Shown: one piece after another, positions 41,014-50,607 of the stretch | Numbering within the stretch: the first letter of the stretch is position 1 | Layout: each line of letters starts with the position of its first letter | Notes under the pieces: generated by a model | What the model was told of the DNA's origin: nothing | The model's input: the letters and a program-made list of their open reading frames with translations, nothing else | The model's database searches: none | DNA from: Clostridiales bacterium | GTDB lineage: Bacteria > Bacillota > Clostridia > TANB77 > CAG-508 | Length of the DNA stretch: 64,000 nucleotides | NCBI GenBank assembly: GCA_019417465.1 | Contig: DXVF01000003.1 | Coordinates: 62,001-126,000 of the forward strand | Reading direction: 5' to 3' | Program-made: the position numbers and the translations under genes

Positions 41014-41050
41014 TAAAGATTGTCAATTGATTTATTTTTTTGACAATCTT
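41014..41050 (-). terminator. Terminator after spoIIQ
   Basis: AAGATTGTCAA pairs with TTGACAATCTT around an A- and T-rich loop and is followed by TTTAATTTTT on the minus strand. Confidence 0.8.
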
Positions 41051-41062
41051 AATATTTTTTAT

Positions 41063-41888
41063 CTATTTTATATACATATTAGGATCAATTTGAACATTAT
41101 CTTTTAAAATCTCAAAATGTAAATGTGGTTCATCTGAAATTTCAAATGTAGCAGTATTTCCTACCGTTCCTATAGTTTGTCCTTTTTTTACACTTTCACC
41201 TGCAGTTACAAATTCTGCTGTTAGTAAATTAGCATATACTGTGCTATATCCATTGTTATGCTCTATTACTACTGTTAATCCGATATCTTGGGTCATTTTT
41301 TATTGATTTTACAGTTCCTTCTTCAGATGCTTTTACAACAGTAGTTTTATCAGCTTTTATATCAATTCCTGCATGTGTTACCCATTCTTTTAATGTATCT
41401 GAATATACAAGTTTATCTTTTGCATATTCTTTTATAATTTCACCTTCTACAGGCATTGAAAATACTGGATCTGCTTTTTTTTCTACTGTAGCTTGTTTTT
41501 TATTTTCTGTATTTTTATCTGTGCTTTCTGTATTTTTAGTTGTTTTTGTAGTAACTTCTTTTTCTTGTATCTCTTGCACTTCATTCTTATTCGTATCTTC
41601 TTCTGTGTCTACTACTAATACATTGGATTCTTCTTTTACTTCATTAATAGATTTTCCAACCTGACTACTTGCTTGTTCAGAAGTTTTAGTTCCTCCTTCT
41701 ACAAGACTTGTTATATCACTAGAATTTAAGTCTGCAATTTTAGAATTTTCTGCATTTTTATTTCCATAAACAAAAACTCCAATTGCAACTATAATTATTA
41801 TTAATGAAATAATTCCTCCAGATGTAAATAACATTTTGTTTATATTTGTTTTTTGTATATTTCTCTTTCTCTCTATATCTTTTCTCAT
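41063..41888 (-). CDS. spoIIQ: SpoIIQ-like M23 peptidase, one +1 shift
   Basis: A forespore membrane protein that pairs with SpoIIIAH across the engulfment septum. It has 274 residues: a membrane helix (about 22-44), a long Lys, Thr and Glu-rich stalk, then a LytM domain. CGG at 41282-41280 follows KNDPRY; skipping the C gives GLTVVIEHNNGYSTVYANL and the end DEPHLHFEILKDN. The zinc ligands HAGID and HLHFE are both present, as in clostridial SpoIIQ. The HxH part lies beyond the shift. spoIID is directly upstream, the standard order. Confidence 0.9.
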
Positions 41889-42038
41889 AAAATAAATTCC
41901 TCCTTAATTTTTCTTTAGTATAATTATTTCCTTTTAAGAGAAATTTATACAAACACTATAAAAATTATTACTTTTATTAACCATTACTAATAATATAATA
42001 TGAATATATTTTATAGCGATAATTATTCAATTCATATA

Positions 42039-43058
42039 CTATAAATCTATTACATTAACACCTGTATAAAAGTGTGTAATAATTTCTTCACAATTTTTTC
42101 CTTGCTTTGCTAAACTGTCTGCGCCTGTCTGGCTCATTCCTACTCCATGACCATATCCAATTACGGAAAATTTAATGTTATTATCTTCTATACTTACAGT
42201 AAAATTTGCAGATTTTAATGTGAATATGCTCCTTACTTCTACACCTGATAAATTTTTATTTCCTATTTTTATAGTCTTTACTCTCTTTGACTCTGTATAT
42301 TCTAGAATTTGTATCGAATTCGATTCTTCAAAACTAATTGAAAAATCTTCGTATTTTTCTTTCATTTTATTTATTAATTCTTCTTTAGAAATAACAACCT
42401 CTGATTTATATTGTGTATATGCATCTTCTCCTGATGTTTCAACAGTTTGCAAGTATGGATATCCTGTTCCTCCCCATACATTAATTGGTGCTTCTGTACT
42501 TCCTCCACTATTAGAATGAAAAAAAGCATTAATTGGCTCTCCATTGTAAGTTATAATTTTACCTTTAGTTTCATTTACAGCTTTCACTATTTTATTCCAA
42601 TTACTTTCCCTTTCATTTTCGTCCCATTTACTTAACCTATCTTCCTTCGAAATCCAAGCTTGGCAACAGTTTGAATCATCACATATATCTGCTCCTTCAT
42701 GTTTTCCACCATTATGTATAATTTTATAAATCGTATATGTTCTTGCTACAATACTTTGTGCTTTTAGAGCCTCCTCTTCAAAACTTGCTGGCATCTCAGC
42801 AGATACCACTCCGTACAAATATTCATCTAAATTTATTTCTTCTATATTATTTGTTTTTGTATGTAAAACCTTTACAGTATTATATTTTTTGTAGTCATAT
42901 GAGCTTTCTTCAATTTTGCTTGTATTTTCTTCTTTATTATCTATATTTTCTACAATACTTGATGTTTGTTTATTATCTTCAAACTCATTAGTAAATATTA
43001 TTGGAATTAAAAAAACAATTAATATTAATAAAATAATATAGATGATCAATTTTCGCAT
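42039..43058 (-). CDS. spoIID: Stage II sporulation protein D (lytic transglycosylase)
   Basis: A 339-residue protein that cuts septal peptidoglycan during engulfment. One N-terminal membrane helix (about 5-22) is followed by the SpoIID domain: LDEYLYGVVSAEMPASFEEE with the catalytic Glu (about 90), KAQSIVARTYTIY, INAFFHSNSGGSTEAP and the C-terminal GYGHGVGMSQTGADSLAKQG. Paired with spoIIQ. The start is 12 bp from the sigF stop, so it may be transcribed from sigF onward. One CGG triplet is out of phase (LYGVV). Confidence 0.95.
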   Translation of the reverse strand: MRKLIIYIILLILIVFLIPIIFTNEFEDNKQTSSIVENIDNKEENTSKIEESSYDYKKYNTVKVLHTKTNNIEEINLDEYLYGVVSAEMPASFEEEALKAQSIVARTYTIYKIIHNGGKHEGADICDDSNCCQAWISKEDRLSKWDENERESNWNKIVKAVNETKGKIITYNGEPINAFFHSNSGGSTEAPINVWGGTGYPYLQTVETSGEDAYTQYKSEVVISKEELINKMKEKYEDFSISFEESNSIQILEYTESKRVKTIKIGNKNLSGVEVRSIFTLKSANFTVSIEDNNIKFSVIGYGHGVGMSQTGADSLAKQGKNCEEIITHFYTGVNVIDL

Positions 43059-43069
43059 AATGCCTCCCT

Positions 43070-43794
43070 TTATATTGCAAGCTTAAGTTTCATTGAATTT
43101 AATACTTTTTTTTCTATCCTAGACACTTGTACTTGTGTAATTCCTAATACTTTGGCGACTTCGCTTTGAGTTTGTCCTTTATAATATCTTAATAAAATTA
43201 ACTCTTTTTCTCTTTCTTCTAAATTATCAATTAATTCCCTTATACAAATTTTATCTACTATACTATTTGCTTCATTTGTATTACTACTTATTTTATCTAA
43301 TATACTAATTCCTTCATCATCACCTGAATATGTCTTATCATAAATTGAATCTATTGGATTAAATGCATCTAATGCTGATGCTATCTCTTCTTTAGGTATC
43401 TTTAATGTTTTAGAAATTTCTTCTACTTTTATTTCTTTTCCATTTTTTCTCATATATTCTTTTTGTAATTCTTTAATTTTTATTCCTAATTCTTTCATAC
43501 TTCTACTGACTTTTATTGGTCCATCATCTCTAATAAATCTTTTTATTTCCCCTAAGATATAAGGTACAGCATATGTAGAAAGTTTTACATCTAAATTTGT
43601 ATCAAACCTTTTTATTGCTTTTATTAATCCGAAGTGACCCGAATTTGATATAAATCTTCTAATTCATATCCTCTTCCACTAAATCTTTTTACTATACTCC
43701 ATACCAATCCTTTATTATCTTCTACTAATTTAGACATAGCATCTTGATTTCCATTTTGAGCTTTAAATATGTTCTCCATACTATTATCGTACAT
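43070..43794 (-). CDS. sigF: Forespore sigma factor SigF, two +1 shifts 10 nt apart
   Basis: The first forespore-specific sigma factor. Segments 43794..43642, 43640..43632 and 43630..43070 give 240 residues. The text runs YELEDLYQI, CGG, GSL, CGG, GLIKAIKRFDTNLDVKLSTYAVPYILG; skipping both C bases restores exactly region 2.2 of sporulation sigma factors. CGG codons are at 43641-43639 and 43631-43629. Regions 3 and 4 follow, including ILLRYYKGQTQSEVAKVLGITQVQVSRIE. The gene follows spoIIAB as in spoIIA operons. A ribosome that fails either shift cannot make any core-binding protein. Confidence 0.95.
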
Positions 43795-43810
43795 ATTCTT
43801 TCCTGCCTTT

Positions 43811-44290
43811 CTATCTTCCTCCTAAATTAGCAAGTTCCATTTTTTCTATATCTTCTTCCTCCTTTTTTATAAATTTCTTCATGGTAACCTTCGTTCCAAG
43901 TCCTAAAACAGACTCAACAGAAACTTCATCCATAAAACTTTCCATTATTGTAAAACCCATTCCAGACCTTTCCAAGTTTGGTTTTGATGTATATAAAGGC
44001 TTTCTTGCCATATCTACATTTTCAATTCCTTTTCCTGTATCTGAAATTTCTATTTCTATACAATTTGCAAAAATCTTGCATACTATTTTTACCATTCCAT
44101 TCATACCTTCATATCCATGAACAATACTATTAGTAACAGCTTCAGATACTGCAGTTTTTATATCTGCCATTTCTTCTATAGTTGGGTCTAATTGCGAAGC
44201 AAAAGCTGCAACAGATATACGTGCAAATGCTTCATTATTAGATTTGCTTAAGAATTCTAATTTCATTTCATTTTCATATAAACTTTTCAT
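43811..44290 (-). CDS. spoIIAB: Anti-sigma-F factor SpoIIAB
   Basis: A 159-residue GHKL kinase that holds SigF and phosphorylates SpoIIAA. ATPase motifs: [19 protein letters not shown] (N box), [15 protein letters not shown] (G1) and [17 protein letters not shown] (G2). GGAGA precedes the ATG; a second ATG at residue 8 is possible. It overlaps nothing and lies 17 bp before sigF. No in-frame CGG, unlike its partner sigF. Confidence 0.96.
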   Translation of the reverse strand: MKSLYENEMKLEFLSKSNNEAFARISVAAFASQLDPTIEEMADIKTAVSEAVTNSIVHGYEGMNGMVKIVCKIFANCIEIEISDTGKGIENVDMARKPLYTSKPNLERSGMGFTIMESFMDEVSVESVLGLGTKVTMKKFIKKEEEDIEKMELANLGGR

Positions 44291-44473
44291 AGCTTATCTC
44301 CTCTTTTTATCTATTTAAAATAACCTATACAGGTAAAACTAAGATTTAAACATTTGATAAAATACTCTAAATCTAAAAACTAAGACTAACATTTAAAAGT
44401 CAAAATTTGGATTACATTAAACTTGACATTTTATTAAATCTATAATATTTCAAATTTAATATTTTTTCTTTAT

Positions 44474-44809
44474 CTATGACACTTTAAATTCTATGTCTTT
44501 CCTAATAGGTACTATTTTTAAGACACCACTCATTTCAAATATTTTTCTTACACTTGGTTTTACATTTATCATTTCTATAGTTCCACCGAATGTTTTTACT
44601 ATTTTATATCTTCCTATTAACATTCCTATTCCTGCACTATCCATAAAAGTAACCATGCCGAAATCAAATATAACTTTTCTAGGCATATATCTCGTAATTT
44701 CATTGTCCGCTTTCCTCCTTATATCTTCTGTAGTATGATGATCAATCTCTTCTGTTATTTGTAATAACAAGAGCTTGTCCTCTTGAATGTATTTACTATT
44801 CAAATTCAC
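44474..44809 (-). CDS. spoIIAA: Anti-sigma-F factor antagonist SpoIIAA
   Basis: A 111-residue STAS domain protein. The phosphorylatable Ser lies in FGMVTFMDSAGIGMLIGRY (about 51-69). It releases SigF from SpoIIAB in the forespore. The 183-bp gap to spoIIAB is larger than usual for spoIIA operons and shows no gene. Three CGG triplets are out of phase. Confidence 0.96.
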   Translation of the reverse strand: MNLNSKYIQEDKLLLLQITEEIDHHTTEDIRRKADNEITRYMPRKVIFDFGMVTFMDSAGIGMLIGRYKIVKTFGGTIEMINVKPSVRKIFEMSGVLKIVPIRKDIEFKVS

Positions 44810-44837
44810 ACTCCTCCTTCTTTTGTTTTTTATTATT

Positions 44838-44930
44838 ATAATACCATTTCCATTTTTTTCCTATAGCAAAATTTAGGAAGTTTTATCGATTTATGGGAAG
44901 TTTTCGACATTTTTTGACTTGTCAGATAAC
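44838..44930 (-). promoter_or_regulatory. Putative spoIIA promoter region with 0A-box-like sites
   Basis: Upstream of spoIIAA the minus strand has TGTCGAA (44909-44903), identical to the core Spo0A box, with a weaker GTCAAA copy 10 bp further upstream. An AGGAAAAA block nearer the gene resembles a sigma-H -35 element. The expected biology fits, but the match is short. Confidence 0.4.
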
Positions 44931-45042
44931 CCTATTTTTGTACTTACAATGTAATGCTTTTTTGAAAAATCTTCCTTATACTAGATAAGTGTGTTTTAAA
45001 ATTCAAAATCGGAAATTTTATAATAGATCAAATAAGAAAAAA
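44931..45042. other. Gap between spoIIA and the DUF4143 gene
   Basis: No gene is visible. The sequence TCAAAATCGGAAA near 45004 resembles TCAAAATCAGAAA near 46668, part of a duplicated segment that flanks the DUF4143 gene. Confidence 0.5.
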
Positions 45043-45080
45043 CTAGAAATTAGTTTTATACTAACTTCTAGCTTTTTTTA
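45043..45080 (-). terminator. Terminator after the DUF4143 ATPase gene
   Basis: CTAGAAGTTAGT pairs with ACTAATTTCTAG, then TTTTTTC on the minus strand. Nearly the same hairpin occurs at 46681-46722. Confidence 0.8.
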
Positions 45081-45121
45081 TTACTATTCTATTTAATATA
45101 TTTTTTGTAAGTAAAATCTGT

Positions 45122-46537
45122 TTATATATTTAATAACCAATATGGCACAAAATATAACTTTCCTTCTTTTTTCAAAATATTTTTTGTGATAACAATACCA
45201 CACTTAGCCTGATTAATACCTTTATCTTTATGTGACTCAATAAACTTATTTATAACTTTTAAATCAGAATTTTCAATTTGATTTGTATATTTAACTTCAA
45301 TTGGAATTATATCTATATTTCTATCTATAATTATATCAATTTCTTCTTTATCTTTATTTCTATAATAAAATTGTTTGTAATTTTCCTTCTCACATAACAA
45401 TCTAAAATCAAAATCTACCATTGATTCCACAATATGACCAGCCATATTGCTGTCTATATCTTTTTGCTTAAGCAAACTATTTTGAATTCCGTTGTCTAAA
45501 ATACTTAATTTTTTATTGGTACGAATTACTTTTGCAATATTATTTGAGTAATTTTCTAATATATTAATTAAAAATGCCTGTTTAAGGTAACCTAGGTATG
45601 TCATTGTAGTTACAGTATCAATACCAAAAGTACTTGCTATTCCAGAATAAGCAAAACTTTGCGAATTATTTGAAGCAATATAATACAATAGTTTTTCTAA
45701 TATTTCTGGCGATTTTATATTATATATAGTTAAAATATCTTTATATATTCCTCTTGTTATAATATCTTCTGATAATTGTTTTTGCCATACTTCAATATCT
45801 TTAATTTCAAAATATTCTGGATATCCACCCACAATCATATATTTTTTTAGAATTTTTTGAATTTTTAGTTTTAATTCTTGATCATAATATATCTTTTCTA
45901 ATTTTTTCATCACATCATCTATATTATTAAAGTTAAATTTAGGAATTAGTATATCATCTGTCTTCGAAATATATGTCATATAGAAATTCATAAATTGATT
46001 AAACGTTAAAGGTAACACATGTATATTTTCTATTCTTCCAAGTAACGATTCATTTGCGTCTTTAAATAAATGCATTGATGATGATCCTGTTATAATAAAT
46101 TTAATATTATATTTTCTATCAAAATATGTTTTTAAATAGTTTTGCCAATTTTTTATAAAATGTATTTCATCAATAAATATATATACTCTTGATTTAAGTT
46201 TTGATATGCTTTCTTCTAAAATTTCATTAAAATACACCTCTAATACATCTGATAGTTTATCATTTTCATCAAAAAATAAACTTGGATCATCACCACTAAA
46301 TAGTAATATCCTTTTATTATCTATTTTCTGCTTTTCTATTAAATAATTTATTGTTTGATATATTAAAGTAGATTTTCCTACTCTTCGAGGTCCAATTATA
46401 CTCAAAATTCTTTTATTATCAATGTACTCTATTATATTCTCAAATTCTTTTCTTTTTCTTCCTAATAAAAACTGTTCATTTATTTTTTCGTTATTCCACC
46501 AAGGATTTGTAATCATTAGGCTTGATTTAATATTCAT
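45122..46537 (-). CDS. AAA ATPase with DUF4143 domain
   Basis: A 471-residue protein. The N-terminal AAA module has Walker A IIGPRRVGKSTLIYQ (about 43-57), Walker B VYIFIDEIHFI and sensor IITGSSSMHLF. The C-terminal DUF4143 region contains NKKLSILDNGIQNSL and VESMVDFDFRLLCE, and ends with a nuclease-like IDIIIDRNIDIIPIEVKYTNQ (Asp, Glu, Lys pattern). Such genes are common in Bacteroidetes, Clostridia and archaea and are often mobile; the function is unclear. It is flanked on both sides by near-identical terminator hairpins. The CGG triplet is out of phase (LDNGI). Confidence 0.85.
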   Translation of the reverse strand: MNIKSSLMITNPWWNNEKINEQFLLGRKRKEFENIIEYIDNKRILSIIGPRRVGKSTLIYQTINYLIEKQKIDNKRILLFSGDDPSLFFDENDKLSDVLEVYFNEILEESISKLKSRVYIFIDEIHFIKNWQNYLKTYFDRKYNIKFIITGSSSMHLFKDANESLLGRIENIHVLPLTFNQFMNFYMTYISKTDDILIPKFNFNNIDDVMKKLEKIYYDQELKLKIQKILKKYMIVGGYPEYFEIKDIEVWQKQLSEDIITRGIYKDILTIYNIKSPEILEKLLYYIASNNSQSFAYSGIASTFGIDTVTTMTYLGYLKQAFLINILENYSNNIAKVIRTNKKLSILDNGIQNSLLKQKDIDSNMAGHIVESMVDFDFRLLCEKENYKQFYYRNKDKEEIDIIIDRNIDIIPIEVKYTNQIENSDLKVINKFIESHKDKGINQAKCGIVITKNILKKEGKLYFVPYWLLNI

Positions 46538-46680
46538 ATTACTTTCCTCCCTTTGTTATTATATGAACCTTTTTATTAATTATAACATTTTTATTGAATC
46601 TATTCAACATTTTATCCAATTTTTATTGAATTAATTCAATAAAAATTGTAATATTCTTTTTTGTACAAGTCAAAATCAGA
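46538..46680. other. Upstream region of the DUF4143 gene
   Basis: AT-rich and without a gene. It contains a small palindrome AATTTTTATTGAATTAATTC near 46617-46636 that could be an operator for the ATPase gene. That is a weak suggestion only. Confidence 0.35.
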
Positions 46681-46722
46681 AACAACTAGAAATTAGTCTT
46701 TACTAAATTCTAGCTGTTTTCA
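46681..46722 (-). terminator. Terminator downstream of valS
   Basis: CTAGAATTTAGT pairs with ACTAATTTCTAG followed by TTGTTT on the minus strand. It is a near copy of the hairpin at 45043-45080. Between it and the valS stop (46723-46860) an open stretch of about 38 codons (to GAAAAAGATTAA) has no start or ribosome site and is probably a gene remnant. Confidence 0.6.
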
Positions 46723-46860
46723 TACACAAGTATCTATAATTTTAATCTTTTTCAATATCATTTAATAAAAAATCAAATATAAATTTCTCATCATCTTTTA
46801 TTTGAAATTTATTAATATCAATTTTGATAAGCCAAAAATTCTCTATCCCTGATTGATCAA

Positions 46861-49503
46861 TTAGTTAAATTCCTTCATTCCTTCTAATCTCTCCACAGTA
46901 TTTTTAAGCATTTCTTTATACTTTTCTAATTTATCCTTTTCCTCTTGTATCTTACTTTCTGGTGCTTTATTTACAAATCCCGGATTTGAAAGCATCTTTT
47001 CAGCTCTTAATACTTCAGCTTGTAACTTTTCTTTTTCTTTTAATAATCTTTCTCTTTCTGCTTCTATATCAACTAAATCTTCAAATGGTATATATAACTC
47101 TAAATCTCTTTGTATAATTGAAAAACTATTTTCTGGAATATTACTTTTATCTGATTGTATAACAATTTCATTTCCAAAACCTAATCTTTTAATAAATCCT
47201 TCACTTTGCTCAATTAAATCATTATATTTTTCTGTTACAAAAATTAGTTTCGATTTTTTTGAAGGATGAACATTCATATTATTTCGTATATTTCTTATTT
47301 CTCCAATAATAGATTTTAAATTTTCTATTTCTTGTTCCTCTATTTCAAAATTAAATTCTTCTTTATACTCTGGCCATTTTGAAATCATTATACTTTCATC
47401 CTCATTATACAATTTAGTATAAATTTCTTCTGTAACAAATGGCATTATTGGATGTAGCATTTTTAAACTGTATTCTAAAACTGTGTTTAAAGTCGCTTTC
47501 GCTTCTCTTTTTGTATCACAATTTTCATCATATAAACGAGTTTTAACTATTTCAATATACCAATCACAAAATTCATTCCAAATGAAGTCATATATTTTTT
47601 GCACCGCTACACCTAAATCGTAGTTATCTATATTATTTGCCATTTCTCCTGCTAATTTATTTACCTTTGATAAAATCCATTTATCTTCTATTGCTAATTT
47701 TGATAAATCAAATTTGCCATCAAAACCTTTTAAATTCATTAAAACAAATTTTGAGGCATTCCATAATTTATTTGCAAAGTTTGCTCCTTGTTCAACTTTT
47801 GCAGGAATATATCTTATATCATTTCCAAAAGAAATTCCAAGCACTAAAGAAAATCTTAATGCATCTGCGCCATATTCATCTACTACTTGCAATGGATCTA
47901 CACCATTTCCAAGTGTTTTACTCATTTTTCTTCCTTGCTCATCTCTAACCATTCCATGAATTATAACATCTGAAAAAGGTTTCTTTCCTAAATATTCTAA
48001 GCCAGAAAAAATCATTCTTGATACCCAAAGTGATATTATATCATATCCTGTTACTAAAGCATTAGTCGGATAAAATGTCTTTAGATCCTCTGTATTGTCT
48101 GGCCAACCAAGTGTAGAAAATGGCCATAAAGCAGAACTAAACCATGTGTCTAATGTATCTGGATCTTGAACTAATTTTTCACTTCCACATTTTGTACACT
48201 TTTCAGGCATTTCACTTGCAACATGAATTTCACCACATCTTTCACAATAATATGCTGGAATTCTATGTCCCCAATATAATTGACGTGAAATACACCAATC
48301 TTGCAAATTCTCCATCCAGTTAAAATATGTTCTATCATATTTTGATGGAATAAATTTAACATCTCCGTTTTTTACTGCTTCTATCGCTGGTTTTGCTAGA
48401 TCCTCCATTTTTACAAACCATTGGTCTGAAATGGTTGGCTCAATTGTTGTTTTACATCTTTCACATTTTGCAACATTATGTGTATAATCTTCTATTTTTA
48501 TTAAATACCCCAAATCTTTTAGCATATCTACTATTACATTTCTTGCTTCATATGCATTCATTCCTTTAACTTCTGGAATTAAATCATTCATTATTAAATT
48601 ACTATCAAAAACCTCTACAAATTCTAAGTTATTTTTTAAACCTGCTTGATAGTCATTTGGATCATGACAAGGTGTTAATTTAACACATCCAGTACCAAAT
48701 TCCATATCAACAAATGGATCTGCTATAATAGGAATTTCTTTATTCATAATAGGTAAAATACATTTTTTCCCTATCAAGTGTTTAAATCTATCATCTTTTG
48801 GATTTACAGCAACACCAGTATCTCCAAGCATTGTTTCTGGTCTAGTTGTAGCAACTATCAAGTATTCATCAGAATCTTTTATATGATACTTAATATGCCA
48901 AATATGTGAAGATTCTTCTTTGTATTCAACTTCCGCATCTGAAATTGATGTCTTACAATTTGGACACCAATTTATCATTCTTTTTCCTTTATAAATATAT
49001 CCTTTTTCATATAACTTTAAAAATACTGTTTGGACTGCTTTAGATAATCCTTCATCTAATGTGAAACGACTTCTGTCCCAATCACAAGAACACCCCATTT
49101 TTCTTTGTTGTTTTTGAATTGTTCCACCATATTCTTTAGTCCATTCCCATGCTTTTTCTAAAAATTCTTCACGAGTTAAATCAGATTTTTTTCTACCTTC
49201 TTCTCTTAACTTTTGAACAACCTTCATTTCTGTAGAGATAGCTGCATGGTCTGTACCAGGAAGCCATAATGTATTAAATCCTTTCATTCTTTTATATCTA
49301 ATTAAAAAGTCTTGTATTGTAGCATCCAATGCATGTCCCATATGAAGTTTTCCAGTTACATTTGGAGGTGGCATCATAATAGAGTAAGACTCTTTTGTCT
49401 TATCCATACTTGGTTTAAAATATCCATTTTCCTCCCATAATTTATACAATTTTTCTTCAAATTCTTTTGGATTATACTTTTCGTTTAATTCGTGATTTTT
49501 CAT
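46861..49503 (-). CDS. valS: Valine-tRNA ligase
   Basis: An 880-residue class I synthetase that charges tRNA-Val. The HIGH motif is seen as PPPNVTGKLHMGHALDA (about 46-62) and the KMSKS-type motif as GRKMSKTLGNGVDPLQ (about 523). The editing domain carries TTRPETMLGDTGVAV. The C-terminal coiled coil ends VERLEGMKEFN. Four CGG triplets lie out of phase and none in frame in 880 codons. Expression is controlled by a Val-specific T-box upstream. Confidence 0.98.
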   Translation of the reverse strand: MKNHELNEKYNPKEFEEKLYKLWEENGYFKPSMDKTKESYSIMMPPPNVTGKLHMGHALDATIQDFLIRYKRMKGFNTLWLPGTDHAAISTEMKVVQKLREEGRKKSDLTREEFLEKAWEWTKEYGGTIQKQQRKMGCSCDWDRSRFTLDEGLSKAVQTVFLKLYEKGYIYKGKRMINWCPNCKTSISDAEVEYKEESSHIWHIKYHIKDSDEYLIVATTRPETMLGDTGVAVNPKDDRFKHLIGKKCILPIMNKEIPIIADPFVDMEFGTGCVKLTPCHDPNDYQAGLKNNLEFVEVFDSNLIMNDLIPEVKGMNAYEARNVIVDMLKDLGYLIKIEDYTHNVAKCERCKTTIEPTISDQWFVKMEDLAKPAIEAVKNGDVKFIPSKYDRTYFNWMENLQDWCISRQLYWGHRIPAYYCERCGEIHVASEMPEKCTKCGSEKLVQDPDTLDTWFSSALWPFSTLGWPDNTEDLKTFYPTNALVTGYDIISLWVSRMIFSGLEYLGKKPFSDVIIHGMVRDEQGRKMSKTLGNGVDPLQVVDEYGADALRFSLVLGISFGNDIRYIPAKVEQGANFANKLWNASKFVLMNLKGFDGKFDLSKLAIEDKWILSKVNKLAGEMANNIDNYDLGVAVQKIYDFIWNEFCDWYIEIVKTRLYDENCDTKREAKATLNTVLEYSLKMLHPIMPFVTEEIYTKLYNEDESIMISKWPEYKEEFNFEIEEQEIENLKSIIGEIRNIRNNMNVHPSKKSKLIFVTEKYNDLIEQSEGFIKRLGFGNEIVIQSDKSNIPENSFSIIQRDLELYIPFEDLVDIEAERERLLKEKEKLQAEVLRAEKMLSNPGFVNKAPESKIQEEKDKLEKYKEMLKNTVERLEGMKEFN

Positions 49504-49680
49504 TTATATTCCCCCTTTTATAAATTTATAATTAATTTAAATATTTTTATTTTCTCTTTTTAATAAATCGTGCTTAAATACAGTAATGATTTTTCATTTT
49601 ATTAAACTGATATAATAACCCTTGTCAAATTTTAAAAATCCTAAAATATCTATCTAATATAAATAAAACACATTTCATTA
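49504..49680. other. Leader segment between the T-box terminator and valS
   Basis: 177 bp of AT-rich leader without ORF. Together with the hairpin at 49681-49748 it makes an unusually long 5' untranslated part after the T-box. Confidence 0.5.
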
Positions 49681-49748
49681 GAACAATAGCGGGCTTTTTT
49701 GAACATTTTCTCTGTTTAGAACATTTTGAAGCCCGCGTTTAATTGTTC
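49681..49748 (-). other. GC-rich hairpin in the valS leader
   Basis: GCGGGCTT / AAGCCCGC forms the core, with an outer GAACAAT / ATTGTTC stem. The interior holds two copies of AAAATGTTC in tandem. It is unusually GC-rich for this window. It may be a second regulatory or processing hairpin or a repeat unit. Confidence 0.65.
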
Positions 49749-49785
49749 GTGTGCCAATTTTTGATAAAAAATTGTGTACAATTAT

Positions 49786-49853
49786 TTTTATATAATAGGA
49801 AAGACATGTTAGTTAAATTTTTCTCTATAATAGAACTTTCCTATTATATAAAA
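49786..49853. repeat. Short palindromic repeat, copy 2
   Basis: Perfect 18-bp arms TTTTATATAATAGGAAAG and its complement flank a 32-nt loop. Related to 32730-32797 in arms and left flank. It abuts the T-box terminator of valS. Confidence 0.65.
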
Positions 49854-49856
49854 TCA

Positions 49857-50100
49857 ATAAAATCCTCTTTCCCTAACATAAGGGCGAGGATTTTATTTTC
49901 GCGGTACCACCTTAATTACTAATTATTAATTAGCATCTCTAAAGCAATATAACGTATGCCAAACGGATATACCTACTACCTTTCAATATATCAACAAAAA
50001 AGCTACCTTCAATTTTCTTTTCTATAAGAAGCTTTCAGCTAAAACAACTTCTTTTCTCTTATCTAGATAGTTTAAATTTACTCCTCTTTTTTATAGTTTT
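49857..50100 (-). promoter_or_regulatory. T-box leader (Val) of valS
   Basis: The T-box sequence GGTGGTACCGCG (49911-49900, minus strand) is followed by a terminator hairpin of TAAAATCCTC / GAGGATTTTA type. In Stem I the sequence GAAGGTAGC offers GTA as specifier codon for Val, in line with the downstream valS. Uncharged tRNA-Val should stabilise the antiterminator and turn valS on. Confidence 0.9.
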
Positions 50101-50118
50101 TGTTTATTATTGGTTTTT

Positions 50119-50147
50119 ATATTATCATTATTTTGGTTAAATTACAA
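50119..50147 (-). promoter_or_regulatory. Promoter of the valS T-box transcript
   Basis: TTGTAA (50147-50142) and TAATAT (50124-50119) with a 17-bp spacer, placed shortly before the T-box Stem I. Confidence 0.55.
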
Positions 50148-50211
50148 CTATTTTTTATTATTTATAAAAAAATAGTTACAGTATAGTTACAAATCATAGT
50201 TATAAAAAAAC

Positions 50212-50393
50212 ACATAGTAGCATAGCTAATTGTTTGATATATCTTTTTCTAAAACCAATCGCCGATGGTACACACTATCTTACTTTTCTACCTAAACTGC
50301 GTGGTATAAAGGTAACTATCTCCTCTTACCCGCCACGCTTCAAGATTGGTTTTAGAAAAAGATATATCAAACAATTAGCTATGCGGTAACATT
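50212..50393. repeat. Long-arm structured element, copy A
   Basis: Perfect 40-bp inverted arms (50221-50260 and 50344-50383) enclose an 83-nt core starting GCCGATGGTAC, with TGCGTGGTATAA in the middle and CCACGCTTCAA at the end. Copy B at 63565-63746 has the same core ends and the flanks ACATARTAG and GCGGTAACATT, but a different arm sequence that is again self-complementary. Conserved core and covarying arms point to a structured RNA or a hairpin-type mobile unit. It lies 8 bp after the stop of the gene at 50402. Confidence 0.8.
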
Positions 50394-50401
50394 ATAACCC
50401 A

Positions 50402-50596
50402 TTATCCTGTAACGAAAAATATTATACAAGCACCAATAATCGCAATAATAAAACCTACTATTTTCAATCCAAAAACTCCTTCATTTTGATCCCCAAAACT
50501 AAAGAACCTTTTAGTTAATATCCTAGAATCATATATCATAATTACACCTATTAATGCTAGTAACAATCCCACAATTATTAATATTAATTTTCCCAT
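50402..50596 (-). CDS. Small two-helix membrane protein
   Basis: A 64-residue protein with two hydrophobic helices (about 4-22 and 42-61) and a short charged link. The start is in reach of GGAAC. No family recognised. It follows the galM-like gene by 11 bp and ends just before structured element A. Function unknown. Confidence 0.6.
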   Translation of the reverse strand: MGKLILIIVGLLLALIGVIMIYDSRILTKRFFSFGDQNEGVFGLKIVGFIIAIIGACIIFFVTG

Positions 50597-50607
50597 AAAA
50601 GTTCCTT

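Noticed and set aside
46741..46858. Open stretch of about 38 codons behind valS on the minus strand
   Set aside because: No start codon or ribosome site; treated as a probable remnant, not a gene.
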